Shown: positions 17,431 through 27,214, counted from the stretch's first letter. The stretch is 64,000 nucleotides of DNA from Ruegeria atlantica (GCF_013032505.1 NZ_WQCG01000001.1:682001-746000), one strand, 5' to 3'. Made by a program: numbers and translations. The notes: a model not told the origin generated them from the sequence alone.

Positions 17431-18575
17431 CAGTTGCTCTCCCCTGCAGGGCTACGGCGCAACTCGTTGAGCGGCAGGTAAGGCACAACGCCCTGGCCCT
17501 GACCGGTCGAGTTTTCGTCCAGAATGATCTTGTCGACGTCACCGAGAACCTGTTCCATCCGCTCCAGATACAGACGTTTTCGGGTCACATCAGGTGCTTT
17601 TGAGTACTCTTCCAGAACCGCACTGAAACGGCTGGCTTCACCCTGTGCACCGTTGATCTGCTGCGCGCGATAGCCTTCAGCCTCTTCCAGTACCTGCGCC
17701 GCTTCACCACGGGCTTCCGCCAGGACGCGGTTAGCGTAGGCATCCGCCACATTCTGCAGGCGGTCACGTTCCTGTGCCGCGGCCTGAACGTCACGGAAGG
17801 CCGCGATCACGTCTTGTGGTGGGTCGGCCTTGTCAAAGTTGACGCGGACAATGTTGATGCCTGAATCGTAACTATCCATTGTGGATTGAATCAGTTCCTG
17901 CAAACGGTCTGCAATGATACCGCGGTCCCGGTTCAGGATCGGAGCCAATTCGCTTTGCGCGATAATCTCACGCATAGCCGATTCCGACACCGCGCGGATC
18001 GTCTGGCGCGGGTCGCGCAGATTAAACAGGTACTTGGCCGGATCGTTGATATTCCAGACGACCTGATAGTCGATATCAACCACGTTCTCGTCGCCGGTCA
18101 GCATCAGGCCATCATCGCTTCCGCGAGCTCCGCCCATGTCCTCGGTCTGTTCGCGCGTGACCGGGATGACTTCGGCGGTCACGAATGGCCAAGGCGCAAA
18201 GTTCAGACCCGGATTTCCGACGGCTGAGAATTCACCAAGAAACAGTTCAACCGACTGTTCTTCGGGTTTGACTGTGTAGAAGCTGGCCGCCCCCCACAAT
18301 ACCGCCGCCACGACGACACCGATAAGAACCGTGCCTTTGGTAAAGATCGGACCGCCGCCGCCAGAACCCTGACCATTGCCACCGCGGCCCGAACCGCCGC
18401 GACCGCCCATCAGGACACGAAGTTGCTCCTGACCCTTTTTCATCAGCTCATCGATCTCGGGGATCTGCGGGCTGTCGCCTTCGGGGGGCTTGCGCCCGTC
18501 CCCGTTGTTACCCCGATTTCCTCCGCCGCCCGAAGAGCCTCCGCCCCCCCAGGGGCCGCCGCTGTTGCCCGCCAT
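17430..18575 (-). CDS. hflK: FtsH-protease modulator subunit HflK
   Basis: A 381-residue partner of HflC. The N-terminal 85 residues are unusually rich in Gly, Asn and Ser, typical of HflK. One transmembrane helix follows (about 84-104), then the SPFH domain (EEQSVELFLGEF onward) and a coiled coil rich in Ala/Arg/Gln. The C-terminus overlaps the hflC start. First gene of hflK-hflC-DUF2065, with htrA behind. Confidence 0.95.
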   Translation of the reverse strand: MAGNSGGPWGGGGSSGGGGNRGNNGDGRKPPEGDSPQIPEIDELMKKGQEQLRVLMGGRGGSGRGGNGQGSGGGGPIFTKGTVLIGVVVAAVLWGAASFYTVKPEEQSVELFLGEFSAVGNPGLNFAPWPFVTAEVIPVTREQTEDMGGARGSDDGLMLTGDENVVDIDYQVVWNINDPAKYLFNLRDPRQTIRAVSESAMREIIAQSELAPILNRDRGIIADRLQELIQSTMDSYDSGINIVRVNFDKADPPQDVIAAFRDVQAAAQERDRLQNVADAYANRVLAEARGEAAQVLEEAEGYRAQQINGAQGEASRFSAVLEEYSKAPDVTRKRLYLERMEQVLGDVDKIILDENSTGQGQGVVPYLPLNELRRSPAGESN

Positions 18576-18647
18576 ATGTATCTATTCCCTTGTGTTGGAC
18601 CGTGTGATCACGGGTTCCCTTGTAACTTGTGTGCGCGCGGTTGCAAA

Positions 18648-20006
18648 TCAAGCAGTGCGTACAGGTTGCCGCATTGTCACCAATTCCTCGGCCATGACCG
18701 GGTGAACGGCGACTGTACGGTCGAAATCTTCCTTGGTTGCGCCCATTTTGACCGCGATGCCCGCCAACTGAATCATCTCCCCCGCACCGGGCGCAACAAT
18801 GTGGCAGCCCAGCACTTTGCGAGTCGCCTGACTGACGATCAGCTTCATCAGCACGCGCTGTGTTCCACCGGCAAAGGCCTTTTGCATTGGCTTGAACGAA
18901 GTCGCGTATACTTCGACAGGTTCCTGCGCTGCGGCCTCTTCTTCGCTCAGGCCCACGGTGCCAAACTCCGGCTGAGTGAAAATCGCGGTTGGGATCAATT
19001 CGTGATCGACCGGCGTTGGATTGCCTTTAAACACCGTTTCCACAAAGGCCATCCCTTCACGGATCGCAACCGGCGTCAGGTTCACACGGTCAGTAACGTC
19101 ACCGATTGCATAGATCGAAGGCACGCCAGTCTGGCTGTACTCATCCACCACGATCTCACCTTTGCGACCGCGTTCCACGCCCAGCGCCTCAAGGCCCAGA
19201 TTATCTGCATTGGGTGCGCGACCGGTGGCGTACATGACCACATCGAACTGATCTTCGGTGCCATCAGTCGCTTTCACGCGGATCTTGTCGCCTACTTTTG
19301 TCATTTCTAGCACATTGGTGCCAAGGCGAACGTCAATGCCGTTCTGACGCATTTCTTCGCAGATCAGACCGCGCGCTTCTTCATCAAAGCCACGCAGGAT
19401 TTGCGCACCACGGTAGAACTGAGTGGTCTTGACGCCCAACCCGTTCATGATCCCAGCGAATTCGCTGGCGATATAGCCGCCACCGACGATCAAAATGCTT
19501 TGAGGCAGTTTTTCGAGGTGGAAGATCTCGTTCGAAGTGATCGCCAGGTCCGACCCCGGAAACTCAGGGATTACGGGACGACCACCGGTAGCGATCAGGA
19601 TGTGCTTGGCCGTCTTGCGGGTACCATCAGCCAGCTCGACCGTATGGGGGTCCACTACGGTTGCGCGCTGATCAAAGCTTTCGACGCCGTTGTTTTTCAA
19701 GATATTGCGATAAATACCTTCCAGCCGATCCAGTTCCGTCACCAGCTTGCCGTGGAAGGTGTCCCAGTTCAAAGCACCGGACTGAATGTCCCAGCCATAG
19801 GCCTGCGCGTCGCCAACCATACCCGAGAACTCACTGGCAAAAACCATCAGCTTTTTCGGTACACATCCCCGGATGACACAAGTGCCGCCATAACGGTCTT
19901 CTTCGGCCAGAGCCACTTTGGCTCCGTTCTCGCCCGCAGCCACACGTGCAGCCCGGACCCCGCCCGAGCCCCCGCCGATGACAAAAAGATCGTAGTCAAA
20001 GCTCAT
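18648..20006 (-). CDS. gor: Glutathione-disulfide reductase
   Basis: NADPH-dependent flavoenzyme that regenerates reduced glutathione. From the ATG at 20006 (AGGACAA leader) it has 452 residues. It carries an FAD-binding GGGSGG motif (11-16), the redox-active pair Cys43/Cys48 in GGTCVIRGC, a second dinucleotide motif VGGGYIASEFAG, the ATGRAPN block, and the C-terminal dimerisation domain with the HP motif near HPVMAEE. The other glutathione-linked proteins nearby (two GSTs and a GFA protein) are in separate units. Confidence 0.95.
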   Translation of the reverse strand: MSFDYDLFVIGGGSGGVRAARVAAGENGAKVALAEEDRYGGTCVIRGCVPKKLMVFASEFSGMVGDAQAYGWDIQSGALNWDTFHGKLVTELDRLEGIYRNILKNNGVESFDQRATVVDPHTVELADGTRKTAKHILIATGGRPVIPEFPGSDLAITSNEIFHLEKLPQSILIVGGGYIASEFAGIMNGLGVKTTQFYRGAQILRGFDEEARGLICEEMRQNGIDVRLGTNVLEMTKVGDKIRVKATDGTEDQFDVVMYATGRAPNADNLGLEALGVERGRKGEIVVDEYSQTGVPSIYAIGDVTDRVNLTPVAIREGMAFVETVFKGNPTPVDHELIPTAIFTQPEFGTVGLSEEEAAAQEPVEVYATSFKPMQKAFAGGTQRVLMKLIVSQATRKVLGCHIVAPGAGEMIQLAGIAVKMGATKEDFDRTVAVHPVMAEELVTMRQPVRTA

Positions 20007-20329
20007 TTGTCCTGCCTCTTCCATACTTCAGCAATCGCCAAATCGGCGTTGCTAGGGGTGTACTCTATCCGGCGCTGCTGTCCAGAGTGATCGCTGGGCA
20101 CCAGCAGCTCTGAAATCTCGAGTTTGCACAGGGGTTCGCTGCAGCGCTGTGATCAAACGCCCAGATATGCTCGTATTTCATTTATTCAACGGAGGCCCCT
20201 GCTTCTTGACCGACCATTCCGAGCACCAAGTTGAACAGGATCGAAATCGTTCGAGGTCGCAATTTCAATCATACCAATGCGAGTACCCAGAGTTTACAAA
20301 TGAGAAAATTGGGTCTGCGCCTCTAGCGC
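20007..20329. other. Intergenic region between rpiA and gor
   Basis: About 320 bp without a supported gene. The only structure noted is a small nested hairpin at about 20083-20113 (CAGAG...CTCTG enclosing GCTGG/CCAGC). It must contain the promoter of gor, which is read leftwards, and the 3' end of rpiA, but no clear promoter or T-tract terminator could be picked out. Confidence 0.5.
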
Positions 20330-21115
20330 TCAATCCGCCAGATCCGAAAACAGGTTCTCACCACCATCGACCAACTGATCCAACTCGAACGTGCCATCGT
20401 TGATATCGCGCAGCTCGACCCGGCCATCGCCGTGGCCGATCACAACTTTGTCACAAATGTCGATGAACAATCCGTTCTCGACGACGCCCGGCACCTGGTT
20501 CAGCACCAGCGCCGTTTGACGGGGGTTACCGATCCGCTGAAGGCGGAGGTCCAGAATGTGATTGCCCTCATCCGTAACAAACGGCGCCTCTCCGTTCATG
20601 CGCAGCGTGGCTGAGGTGCCAAGAACATCCATCGTATCCAGCGCCTCTTGAATCAGTGTCCGAGTGGTCTGCCAGCCAAATGGGATCACCTCGACCGGCA
20701 ATGGAAACGCGCCCAGCGTTTCGACCTCTTTCCCTGCGTCGGCAATGACGATCATCTGATCGCTGGCCGTGGCGACAATCTTTTCTTGCAGATGCGCGCC
20801 TCCGCCGCCTTTTATCAGGTTTAGATCACCGTCGAACTCGTCCGCCCCGTCTATCGTCAAGTCCAGCCAACCCGCTTGATCCAGCGAGACGACTTCAATC
20901 CCCAACTCACGGGCCAGTTGTGCGGTGCGGGTCGAGGTTGGAACACCCTTGATCCGCAAACCTTCGTCTTGGACCCGCTCCCCCAGACGGCGGACCATCC
21001 AGGCAGCGGTTGATCCGGTGCCCAGCCCAACCCGCATTCCGTCCTGGACCATGTCAGCGGCCCGTCGCGCCGCGGCATATTTGGCCTTGTCGATGGGTGA
21101 CAGATCTCCGGTCAT
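20330..21115 (-). CDS. rpiA: Ribose-5-phosphate isomerase A
   Basis: Interconverts ribose 5-phosphate and ribulose 5-phosphate in the pentose phosphate pathway. The 261-residue protein has the phosphate-binding GLGTGSTA loop (about 30-37), DLTIDGADEFD with catalytic acids, and LIKGGGGAHLQEK. The ATG at 21115 (GGGGGAATGCTGCA leader) is preferred over one at 21184, which would add 23 residues unlike the family. Length is slightly above the usual 220-235 owing to a C-terminal extension after LRDIN. Confidence 0.95.
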   Translation of the reverse strand: MTGDLSPIDKAKYAAARRAADMVQDGMRVGLGTGSTAAWMVRRLGERVQDEGLRIKGVPTSTRTAQLARELGIEVVSLDQAGWLDLTIDGADEFDGDLNLIKGGGGAHLQEKIVATASDQMIVIADAGKEVETLGAFPLPVEVIPFGWQTTRTLIQEALDTMDVLGTSATLRMNGEAPFVTDEGNHILDLRLQRIGNPRQTALVLNQVPGVVENGLFIDICDKVVIGHGDGRVELRDINDGTFELDQLVDGGENLFSDLAD

Positions 21116-21282
21116 TGCAGCATTCCCCCTTGGTATTGCGGATTTTATACGGAATCTCCGACCCAACTGCGAGGGCCAATTCACCCTTCCAACTGGCCAA
21201 CTTGTCGCGAAACTACGCGTTTCCTATCGGAAACGTCGCAATCGGAGCGTTGAGCACGCCGGTCGGTGTATACATACAGGCC

Positions 21283-21984
21283 ATGAACGCGCCCTACATA
21301 CTGCACTATGCCCCCGACAACGCTTCTCTGGTGATCAGACTGGTGCTGGAAGAGATGGGCATACCGTATGAGACGGCCTTGGTGAATCGCCGGCAAAACG
21401 CGCAGGACAGCGCGGCATACAGGGGTTTGAACCCGAACGGGCTGATACCGGTCCTGGAAACGCCGCAAGGCCCTATCTTTGAAACAGCTGCCATCCTGTT
21501 GTGGCTGGCAGATGCACACGCTCAACTGGCCCCCGCCCCTGACAGTCCGGACCGGGCGGCGTTTCTGAAGTGGCTCTTCTTTGCGTCGAACACATTGCAC
21601 GCCGATCTGCGCATTCTGTTCTATGCCGAGAAATACATCGACGCATCACATGCCGAACAGTTGCGCAACGGAATTCGACCACGTCTGCGCCAACATCTTC
21701 GGATCTTGGATGACGTGGCCAAAACTGGACCAGTCTGGCTACATGCTGATCAGCCCTCGGTCCTGACGTACTATCTTGCTTGCCAAATGCGGTGGATGGC
21801 CCTTTATCCGGCCAATAGCGATCGCAGTTGGTTCCAACTGGCGGATACGCCTCATCTGCAAATCATTCTGATGAACCTCGAAAGCCGCCCCGCAACCCGG
21901 GCTGCCATCTCGGCAGAGGGGTTGGGGGTTACCCCCTTCACCAGTCCAGCTTATGCTAAACCTCCAGAAGGCTCTGCTACCTGA
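21283..21984 (+). CDS. Glutathione S-transferase family protein
   Basis: A 233-residue GST. The N-terminal thioredoxin fold has LEEMGIPYE, the GLIPVLET loop with the cis-proline, and ETAAILLWLAD for glutathione contact; an all-helical C-terminal domain follows. The ATG at 21283 begins the canonical first strand (APYILHYAPDN). Its stop codon is one base from the sdaA ATG, so the two genes are very probably co-translated. The link between a GST and serine dehydratase is not explained by known biochemistry. Confidence 0.85.
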   Translation: MNAPYILHYAPDNASLVIRLVLEEMGIPYETALVNRRQNAQDSAAYRGLNPNGLIPVLETPQGPIFETAAILLWLADAHAQLAPAPDSPDRAAFLKWLFFASNTLHADLRILFYAEKYIDASHAEQLRNGIRPRLRQHLRILDDVAKTGPVWLHADQPSVLTYYLACQMRWMALYPANSDRSWFQLADTPHLQIILMNLESRPATRAAISAEGLGVTPFTSPAYAKPPEGSAT

Positions 21985-21985
21985 T

Positions 21986-23359
21986 ATGTTTCTGTCTGTC
22001 TTCGATATGTTCAAAGTGGGCATCGGCCCGTCCTCGTCTCACACGATGGGGCCAATGGTTGCGGCCGCGCGGTTCCTGGACCTTATGCGCGAGTCGCCGT
22101 TTGAATTTGCCGGTCTCAAAGGATCTTTGCACGGGTCGCTGGCCTTTACCGGCGTAGGTCATGCAACCGATCGGGCCACTATCCTTGGGCTGGCCGGGTT
22201 CGTTCCCGACACTTATGACAACGACAAGGCCGAGGCCGCGCTGGCTGCTATCGCGGAAACACATTCAGTCACGCCCGAGGGGTTGCCGACACTGCAGTTT
22301 GATCCCAAAGCCGATCTGACCTTCGACTATGACCACAACCTGCCGGGTCACGCCAACGGGATGATCCTGATGGCTACTGACGCGCAGGGCGACGTGATCC
22401 TGCGGCAAGTTTATTATTCCGTCGGTGGCGGGTTTGTCCTGACAGAAGAAGAACTGGCCGAAGGCAAAGCCACCAATGACGGCCCCCCGGTCCCCTTCCC
22501 GTTCCACTCGGCAGCCGAGATGCTGGAGATGGCAAATGCCAGCGGCAAAAGCATCGCTCAGATGAAGCGCGAAAATGAAATCGCGCGGGGCTGTGCCGAC
22601 AGTTTCGCAAAAGGCACGGCCCGCCTTTGGGAAGTCATGAACAACTGTATCGAACGTGGACTGAAAACCGATGGCATCCTGCCTGGCGGTCTGAAGGTGC
22701 GCCGCCGCGCTAAGGGCATTCACGACGCATTGTTGGCTGAACGGGGTATGAACCTGAACGCGCCACACACCATCAATGACTGGATGAGCGTCTATGCGAT
22801 GGCGATAAACGAGGAAAACGCGGCTGGTGGGCAAGTTGTCACCGCCCCCACCAATGGGGCAGCGGGCACAATGCCTGCGGTACTGCGCTATTACCTCGAC
22901 CACGTTCCGGGTGCCTCGGAAAGCCATATCGAGGATTTCTTGCTGACGGCCGCTGCAATCGGAGGTCTGGTCAAATACAACGCTTCAATCTCGGGTGCGG
23001 AAGCCGGATGTCAGGCTGAGGTCGGCAGCGCTTCAGCCATGGCGGCCGCGGGTCTGTGCGCCGTGATGGGGGGCACACCTGAGCAAGTGGAAAATGCCGC
23101 GGAAATCGCGTTGGAGCATCATCTTGGCATGACCTGCGACCCAGTTGCCGGGTTGGTGCAAGTGCCTTGTATCGAACGCAACGGGTTGGCGGCGATCAAG
23201 GCCGTCTCGGCAGCGTCGCTGGCACTGCGCGGCGATGGGAAACACTTTGTGCCACTGGATTCAGTGATCGAAACCATGCGCCAGACCGGCCATGATATGC
23301 ACGAGAAGTACAAGGAAACGTCTCTGGGCGGGTTGGCGGTGAACGTGCCAAACTGCTGA
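21986..23359 (+). CDS. sdaA: L-serine ammonia-lyase (4Fe-4S L-serine dehydratase)
   Basis: Deaminates L-serine to pyruvate and ammonia. This is a single-chain bacterial enzyme of 457 residues: beta domain first ([19 protein letters not shown] near the N-terminus, which binds the serine carboxylate), then the alpha domain with cluster cysteines in [22 protein letters not shown] and VPCIER. The start at ATG 21986 is chosen because it begins the family motif; the AGAAGG upstream is rather far, so translation may depend on coupling to the GST gene that ends at 21984. Confidence 0.94.
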   Translation: MFLSVFDMFKVGIGPSSSHTMGPMVAAARFLDLMRESPFEFAGLKGSLHGSLAFTGVGHATDRATILGLAGFVPDTYDNDKAEAALAAIAETHSVTPEGLPTLQFDPKADLTFDYDHNLPGHANGMILMATDAQGDVILRQVYYSVGGGFVLTEEELAEGKATNDGPPVPFPFHSAAEMLEMANASGKSIAQMKRENEIARGCADSFAKGTARLWEVMNNCIERGLKTDGILPGGLKVRRRAKGIHDALLAERGMNLNAPHTINDWMSVYAMAINEENAAGGQVVTAPTNGAAGTMPAVLRYYLDHVPGASESHIEDFLLTAAAIGGLVKYNASISGAEAGCQAEVGSASAMAAAGLCAVMGGTPEQVENAAEIALEHHLGMTCDPVAGLVQVPCIERNGLAAIKAVSAASLALRGDGKHFVPLDSVIETMRQTGHDMHEKYKETSLGGLAVNVPNC

Positions 23360-23383
23360 CACTGACAGTAACGGAGGACAATA

Positions 23384-23794
23384 ATGCAAGGACACTGCCT
23401 GTGCGGCACCATCCGGTATGAGGTTGATCCTCCGGTCCTATCCTGCGTGAACTGCCATTGCGACAGTTGCCGACGGCAATGCGCCGCCCCCATGACGACC
23501 TATTTCGGCGTGCGGGACGGACAATGGCGCTGGACCGGAGCGCCGCCGAAAACATTCAATTCGTCCCCGGGTGTCGAACGCAGCTTTTGTCCCAATTGCG
23601 GCACGCCGATCTCATTTCGCTCGGAATCCATGTCCGACGTGCTGCATTTGTATGTCGCCACGTTGGACAATCCCAACCTTTTGCAGCCCACGCTGCACGT
23701 GGCACATGAAGAACGGCTGGACTGGCTGAAACTGGGTGATGATCTGCCGGTCTGTATCGGACCGGATTACACAAAGGTACAGCCAATTTCATAG
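23384..23794 (+). CDS. GFA-domain zinc protein
   Basis: A 136-residue protein of the glutathione-dependent formaldehyde-activating (GFA/CENP-V) fold. The zinc-binding cysteines are all present: Cys5 and Cys7 (CLCG), Cys24, Cys26 and Cys29 (NCHCDSC), and Cys69 and Cys72 (CPNCGTPI). Many GFA proteins have no proven catalytic role, so the substrate is not assigned. It follows sdaA after 24 bp with a GGAGGACAATA ribosome binding site, and probably shares its transcript. Confidence 0.9.
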   Translation: MQGHCLCGTIRYEVDPPVLSCVNCHCDSCRRQCAAPMTTYFGVRDGQWRWTGAPPKTFNSSPGVERSFCPNCGTPISFRSESMSDVLHLYVATLDNPNLLQPTLHVAHEERLDWLKLGDDLPVCIGPDYTKVQPIS

Positions 23795-23833
23795 ACGCTT
23801 TCAACCGGACGTCAAAACCCGTAGCGTCACCGC

Positions 23834-24748
23834 ATGACCCAGGATCGCCCCGTTTTTGGCATCTTATTGATGCTGTGTTTTTGTGTGCTGGCGCCACTGG
23901 GCGATTCCATCGCCAAGCTTTTGGGTGAGACGACTCCGCTGGGCATGTTGGTCTTTGTTCGCTTTGCCGTTCAGGCGTTGATCCTGATCCCCTTGGTGGC
24001 CCTGAATGGCCGACACTGGCGTTTTCGCGGACGTCTTCTAAGGCTCGCGTTCATTCGAACAGTTCTGCACATCATCGGCATCGCCGCAATGTTCAGCGCG
24101 CTGCAGTATTTGCCCTTGGCGGACGCGGTCGCCATCGCCTTTGTCATGCCCTTTATCATGCTGCTGCTCGGCAAATACGTACTGGGCGAAGAGGTTGGCA
24201 TACGCCGCCTGATCGCCTGCGTTGTGGGGTTCGTGGGGACTCTGTTGGTCATCCAACCCAGCTTTGTTCAGGTCGGCGCGGCCGCGCTGCTGCCCTTGCT
24301 CGTGGCGGTGGTCTTTTCGCTCTTCATGCTCGTTACGCGACAGATTGCCAAGGAAACTGATCCAATCGCCCTTCAAGCTGTGTCCGGAGTGATGGCGACA
24401 TTTATGCTTCTGCCCGTTCTGGCGATGGGAACACTCGGCAATATTTGGGAGGTGTCCTTCGTCGTACCCGCGCGCGACAGTCACTTGCTGCTGATCGGGA
24501 TCGGGGTTCTGGGCACCGTCGCGCATCTGTTCATGACCTGGTCGCTACGCTATGCCCCGTCCGCCACGTTGGCCCCCACGCAATATCTCGAGATCCCGGT
24601 GGCAACTCTCTTTGGTTTGTTGATCTTCCATGATCTTCCAGACGGATTGGCAGCAGCCGGTATTGGTATCACCGTAGCGGCGGGTCTTTATATCATTCTG
24701 CGCGAACGGGCCAGTGCCCGGTCTGCCCCGACAGAAACGCCTGCATAA
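23834..24748 (+). CDS. EamA/DMT-family transporter
   Basis: A 304-residue inner-membrane protein with ten hydrophobic helices in two EamA halves; first-half marks are LPLADAVAIAFVMPF and LGEEVGIRR, second-half SATLAPTQYLEIPVATLFGL. Resembles the RhaT/S-adenosylmethionine-uptake-like branch of the superfamily, but the substrate is unknown. The last 56 bp overlap the 3' end of the thiamine pyrophosphokinase gene on the opposite strand. Confidence 0.88.
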   Translation: MTQDRPVFGILLMLCFCVLAPLGDSIAKLLGETTPLGMLVFVRFAVQALILIPLVALNGRHWRFRGRLLRLAFIRTVLHIIGIAAMFSALQYLPLADAVAIAFVMPFIMLLLGKYVLGEEVGIRRLIACVVGFVGTLLVIQPSFVQVGAAALLPLLVAVVFSLFMLVTRQIAKETDPIALQAVSGVMATFMLLPVLAMGTLGNIWEVSFVVPARDSHLLLIGIGVLGTVAHLFMTWSLRYAPSATLAPTQYLEIPVATLFGLLIFHDLPDGLAAAGIGITVAAGLYIILRERASARSAPTETPA

Positions 24749-25400
24749 GCTGGTCCAGAGTGTATCTCGGCACCATCACCAACAAACCCGGCCCGTCCAC
24801 CGTCAACTCGACATCCGCCAGCGCACGATTGGATGTGCCGACCTGCCCGCCGGGCTCCATCACCAGATCGTCGATAGCCCACTCCAACCCCTTGCTAGTG
24901 CCGGTCACTCGGCGAAACGGAAACAGTGAAACGACGTCGCCGGGCGTGATGCTTAGGGAAATTCTCGGTGGTGCGTGAAAGACGACTTCGGTCTCTCCCA
25001 ACAGGATACAAGGTTTATCCTGCCTCTGAACCAAGGTGTTAAGAACGGCGAGTTGATGGTCCAGCCGCCCTCCCAGAAACCCTGCCCCCAGAACAACAGG
25101 CGCTTCGATGCTGCGCAAAGCCTTGTCAAAGTCTGTGCTGTTTTGTTCGCGTAGGGGATGCAACCGGTCCGCAGGAATTTGGTCTTTGTGCTGGCTGTGC
25201 AACGAATCGAAGTCGCCGATCACAGCGTCCGGGATGCGACCCGATTCCACCAATGGGGCAGCACCTCCATCTGCAGCCACCACCGTTTTGGCGCGAATCA
25301 GCATCACATTCAGGTCGTCAGGCCCGATTTCCCCGCCTCCGACCAGTGCAATTGGCTCAAATGACCGCACAATTGGGCGATTTTTACTTAGATTGATCAT
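24693..25400 (-). CDS. Thiamine diphosphokinase
   Basis: Transfers pyrophosphate from ATP to thiamine to make the cofactor TPP. The 235-residue protein has the kinase core with VVAADGGAAPLV and PDAVIGDFDS in the N-terminal half, STDFDKAL, and GFLGGRLDHQLAVL, followed by the beta-rich substrate-binding domain. Start taken at ATG 25400 (GGGAAAA leader); a GTG/ATG slightly upstream (25430) is possible. The YjbQ protein at 52534 is the only other gene here with a suggested thiamine link. The C-terminal coding end overlaps the converging transporter gene. Confidence 0.9.
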   Translation of the reverse strand: MINLSKNRPIVRSFEPIALVGGGEIGPDDLNVMLIRAKTVVAADGGAAPLVESGRIPDAVIGDFDSLHSQHKDQIPADRLHPLREQNSTDFDKALRSIEAPVVLGAGFLGGRLDHQLAVLNTLVQRQDKPCILLGETEVVFHAPPRISLSITPGDVVSLFPFRRVTGTSKGLEWAIDDLVMEPGGQVGTSNRALADVELTVDGPGLLVMVPRYTLDQLMQAFLSGQTGHWPVRAE

Positions 25401-25522
25401 TTTTCCCGGATTTGGACACATTGAGACCACAAAATGATAGGTTCATGCAGAGAGTTCAGAGCCAATGGGTGTGCCTGCATAAGGCTGGTTGGCTCTCGTA
25501 GTTTGTAGAGGACGTGCGTCTG

Positions 25523-27136
25523 ATGGTACAGAACAACAAGGTATTGACCGTTTCTTATGGAACCTTCTCCTGCACTTTGGAAGGCTTTGACGATTCATTC
25601 GAAACGATGAAGGCAATCGCAGAATACTTCCGCGACCTTTCCGCCGATGATCGGTATTTCGGTTCTGAACCCCCACAGCCTGACGCAGAAATGCTGACCC
25701 GTATCGCTCAGCGCGACGCCGCAAAACATGTGGAAGCCAGCCAAAGTGATTCCGGACTGTTGCTGCGCGCGACCCAGCAAGCGGCGAGGTCTGCGCCTGC
25801 AGCGGTTGCAACAGCTGCACAGCCAGACCCGGCCCCCAGCACGACCCCCCCTGCGCAAGGCGCCGAGTCGTTCTTCGCAGATGCTGAACCGGTCGAAAGC
25901 GCGCCCGCACCGGCTGCGGACAGCATTGCCGCCAAACTGCAGCGCATTCGCGCCGTCGTTTCGCATTCCGAAGAAAATTCGGTGGTTTACACCGAGGACG
26001 AGGAAACAGGCTTGGGCGATCAATCGGCCGTTCCGAAAGATGCGGTTGCCGCAGCGTTTGAAGCGGGCTCGCTTGATGTGTCGGACCTGACGGAAACGGA
26101 CAAGCCCGAAACGGAAGTTGAACCAACTGCACCGACTTTTGAGGCGGAAGAAATCGACGACACTCCAGCTGTGGCCGAGCCGGTGGCGGACGCTGAAACG
26201 ACAGAGGAACCGGAAGAATCCGTTCAGCCATTCACGATGCCGCAGGACGACGACTACGAAGATGAAGAAGAGGCCCCGACGCCCTCTGCGCTGTTCACAG
26301 ATCTTGAAGAAACGGCTGAGACCGATGAGCCGGGAAATATCCTGAGTGAAGAAGCCGAAGAGGATCAGATCGACGCCGTCGCCGAGTCCAAAGATGGCTA
26401 TCTGACCGCCGAGGATGAGGCCAATGTTCTGAGTGAGATTTCGAAGGTCGAGGCTGCTATGGACGGTCGAGCACCGGACGAAACGGCCTTGGATCAGGAT
26501 ATGTCCCGCCTGATGGACAAGGCAGACAGCCAGATGGACGACCCGGCGACCAGTACGCAGCGCGAAACATATTCACATCTGCGCACGGCAGTCGCTGCGA
26601 CCGAAGCTGAGCGCGGGAACCAGCCGCGGGACGAAGACTCCGAAGAAAGCGGATATCGTGGCGATCTGACGTCGGTCGTAAGCCCGCGCCGCCCCGAGAT
26701 TCAAGTCACCAGCATGCGCCCGCAATCCGACACTTCATCCCCCTTGAAGCTGGTTGCAGAACAGCGTGTTGACACAAATGAACAGGACGCCGGCCCCGTG
26801 ACCCCCCGCCGCGTCACGTCCAAATCAGAGGACGAAGCAAACGAAGAAGGTGGCTTTGCCCATTTTGCACAGGAACAAGGCGCACAATCGCTGCCCGACC
26901 TGTTGGAAGCTGCAGCCGCCTACTTGTCGTTCATCGAAGGTCAGGAACAATTCTCGCGCCCGCAGCTGATGAACAAGATTCGTTCGCTCAAGCAGGATGA
27001 CTTCAACCGTGAAGAAAGCCTGCGCTCGTTCGGCCAGCTGCTTCGGGACGGCAAGATCGAAAAAGCCGGTGGCGGTCGTTTCGCAGCTTCAACGCAGATC
27101 GGGTTCCGCCCTGACGATGAACGCGCCGCGGGCTAA
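25523..27136 (+). CDS. Long acidic protein of unknown function with conserved ends
   Basis: A 537-residue, very acidic protein. The first 80 residues form a folded-looking domain (VLTVSYGTFSCTLEGFDDSF, then FETMKAIAEYFRDL). The middle 340 residues are low complexity, rich in Glu, Asp, Ala and Pro, and probably disordered. The last 90 residues are again ordered (LPDLLEAAAAYLSFIEGQEQ, SRPQLMNKIRSL, and a final winged-helix-like GKIEKAGGGRFAAS). No signal peptide or transmembrane segment is present. It appears conserved in Rhodobacterales, but I know of no assigned function. Start at ATG 25523 (GAGGACGTGCGTCTG leader) rather than the GTG at 25514. Confidence 0.75.
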   Translation: MVQNNKVLTVSYGTFSCTLEGFDDSFETMKAIAEYFRDLSADDRYFGSEPPQPDAEMLTRIAQRDAAKHVEASQSDSGLLLRATQQAARSAPAAVATAAQPDPAPSTTPPAQGAESFFADAEPVESAPAPAADSIAAKLQRIRAVVSHSEENSVVYTEDEETGLGDQSAVPKDAVAAAFEAGSLDVSDLTETDKPETEVEPTAPTFEAEEIDDTPAVAEPVADAETTEEPEESVQPFTMPQDDDYEDEEEAPTPSALFTDLEETAETDEPGNILSEEAEEDQIDAVAESKDGYLTAEDEANVLSEISKVEAAMDGRAPDETALDQDMSRLMDKADSQMDDPATSTQRETYSHLRTAVAATEAERGNQPRDEDSEESGYRGDLTSVVSPRRPEIQVTSMRPQSDTSSPLKLVAEQRVDTNEQDAGPVTPRRVTSKSEDEANEEGGFAHFAQEQGAQSLPDLLEAAAAYLSFIEGQEQFSRPQLMNKIRSLKQDDFNREESLRSFGQLLRDGKIEKAGGGRFAASTQIGFRPDDERAAG

Positions 27137-27156
27137 ACTCGGAGAAATCAATAGAG

Positions 27157-27188
27157 AAAGGGGCCGATGCTAGCCATCGGCCCCTTTT
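27157..27188 (+). terminator. Intrinsic terminator after the acidic protein gene
   Basis: A 13-bp stem AAAGGGGCCGATG / CATCGGCCCCTTT with a 5-nt loop, ending in TTTTC, 20 bp after the stop. Being A-rich on the left and T-rich on the right it may serve both strands, including the minus-strand DUF2842 gene ending at 27215. Confidence 0.88.
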
Positions 27189-27214
27189 CTGTGTGTAGTA
27201 AGAAATGCGCCCTC

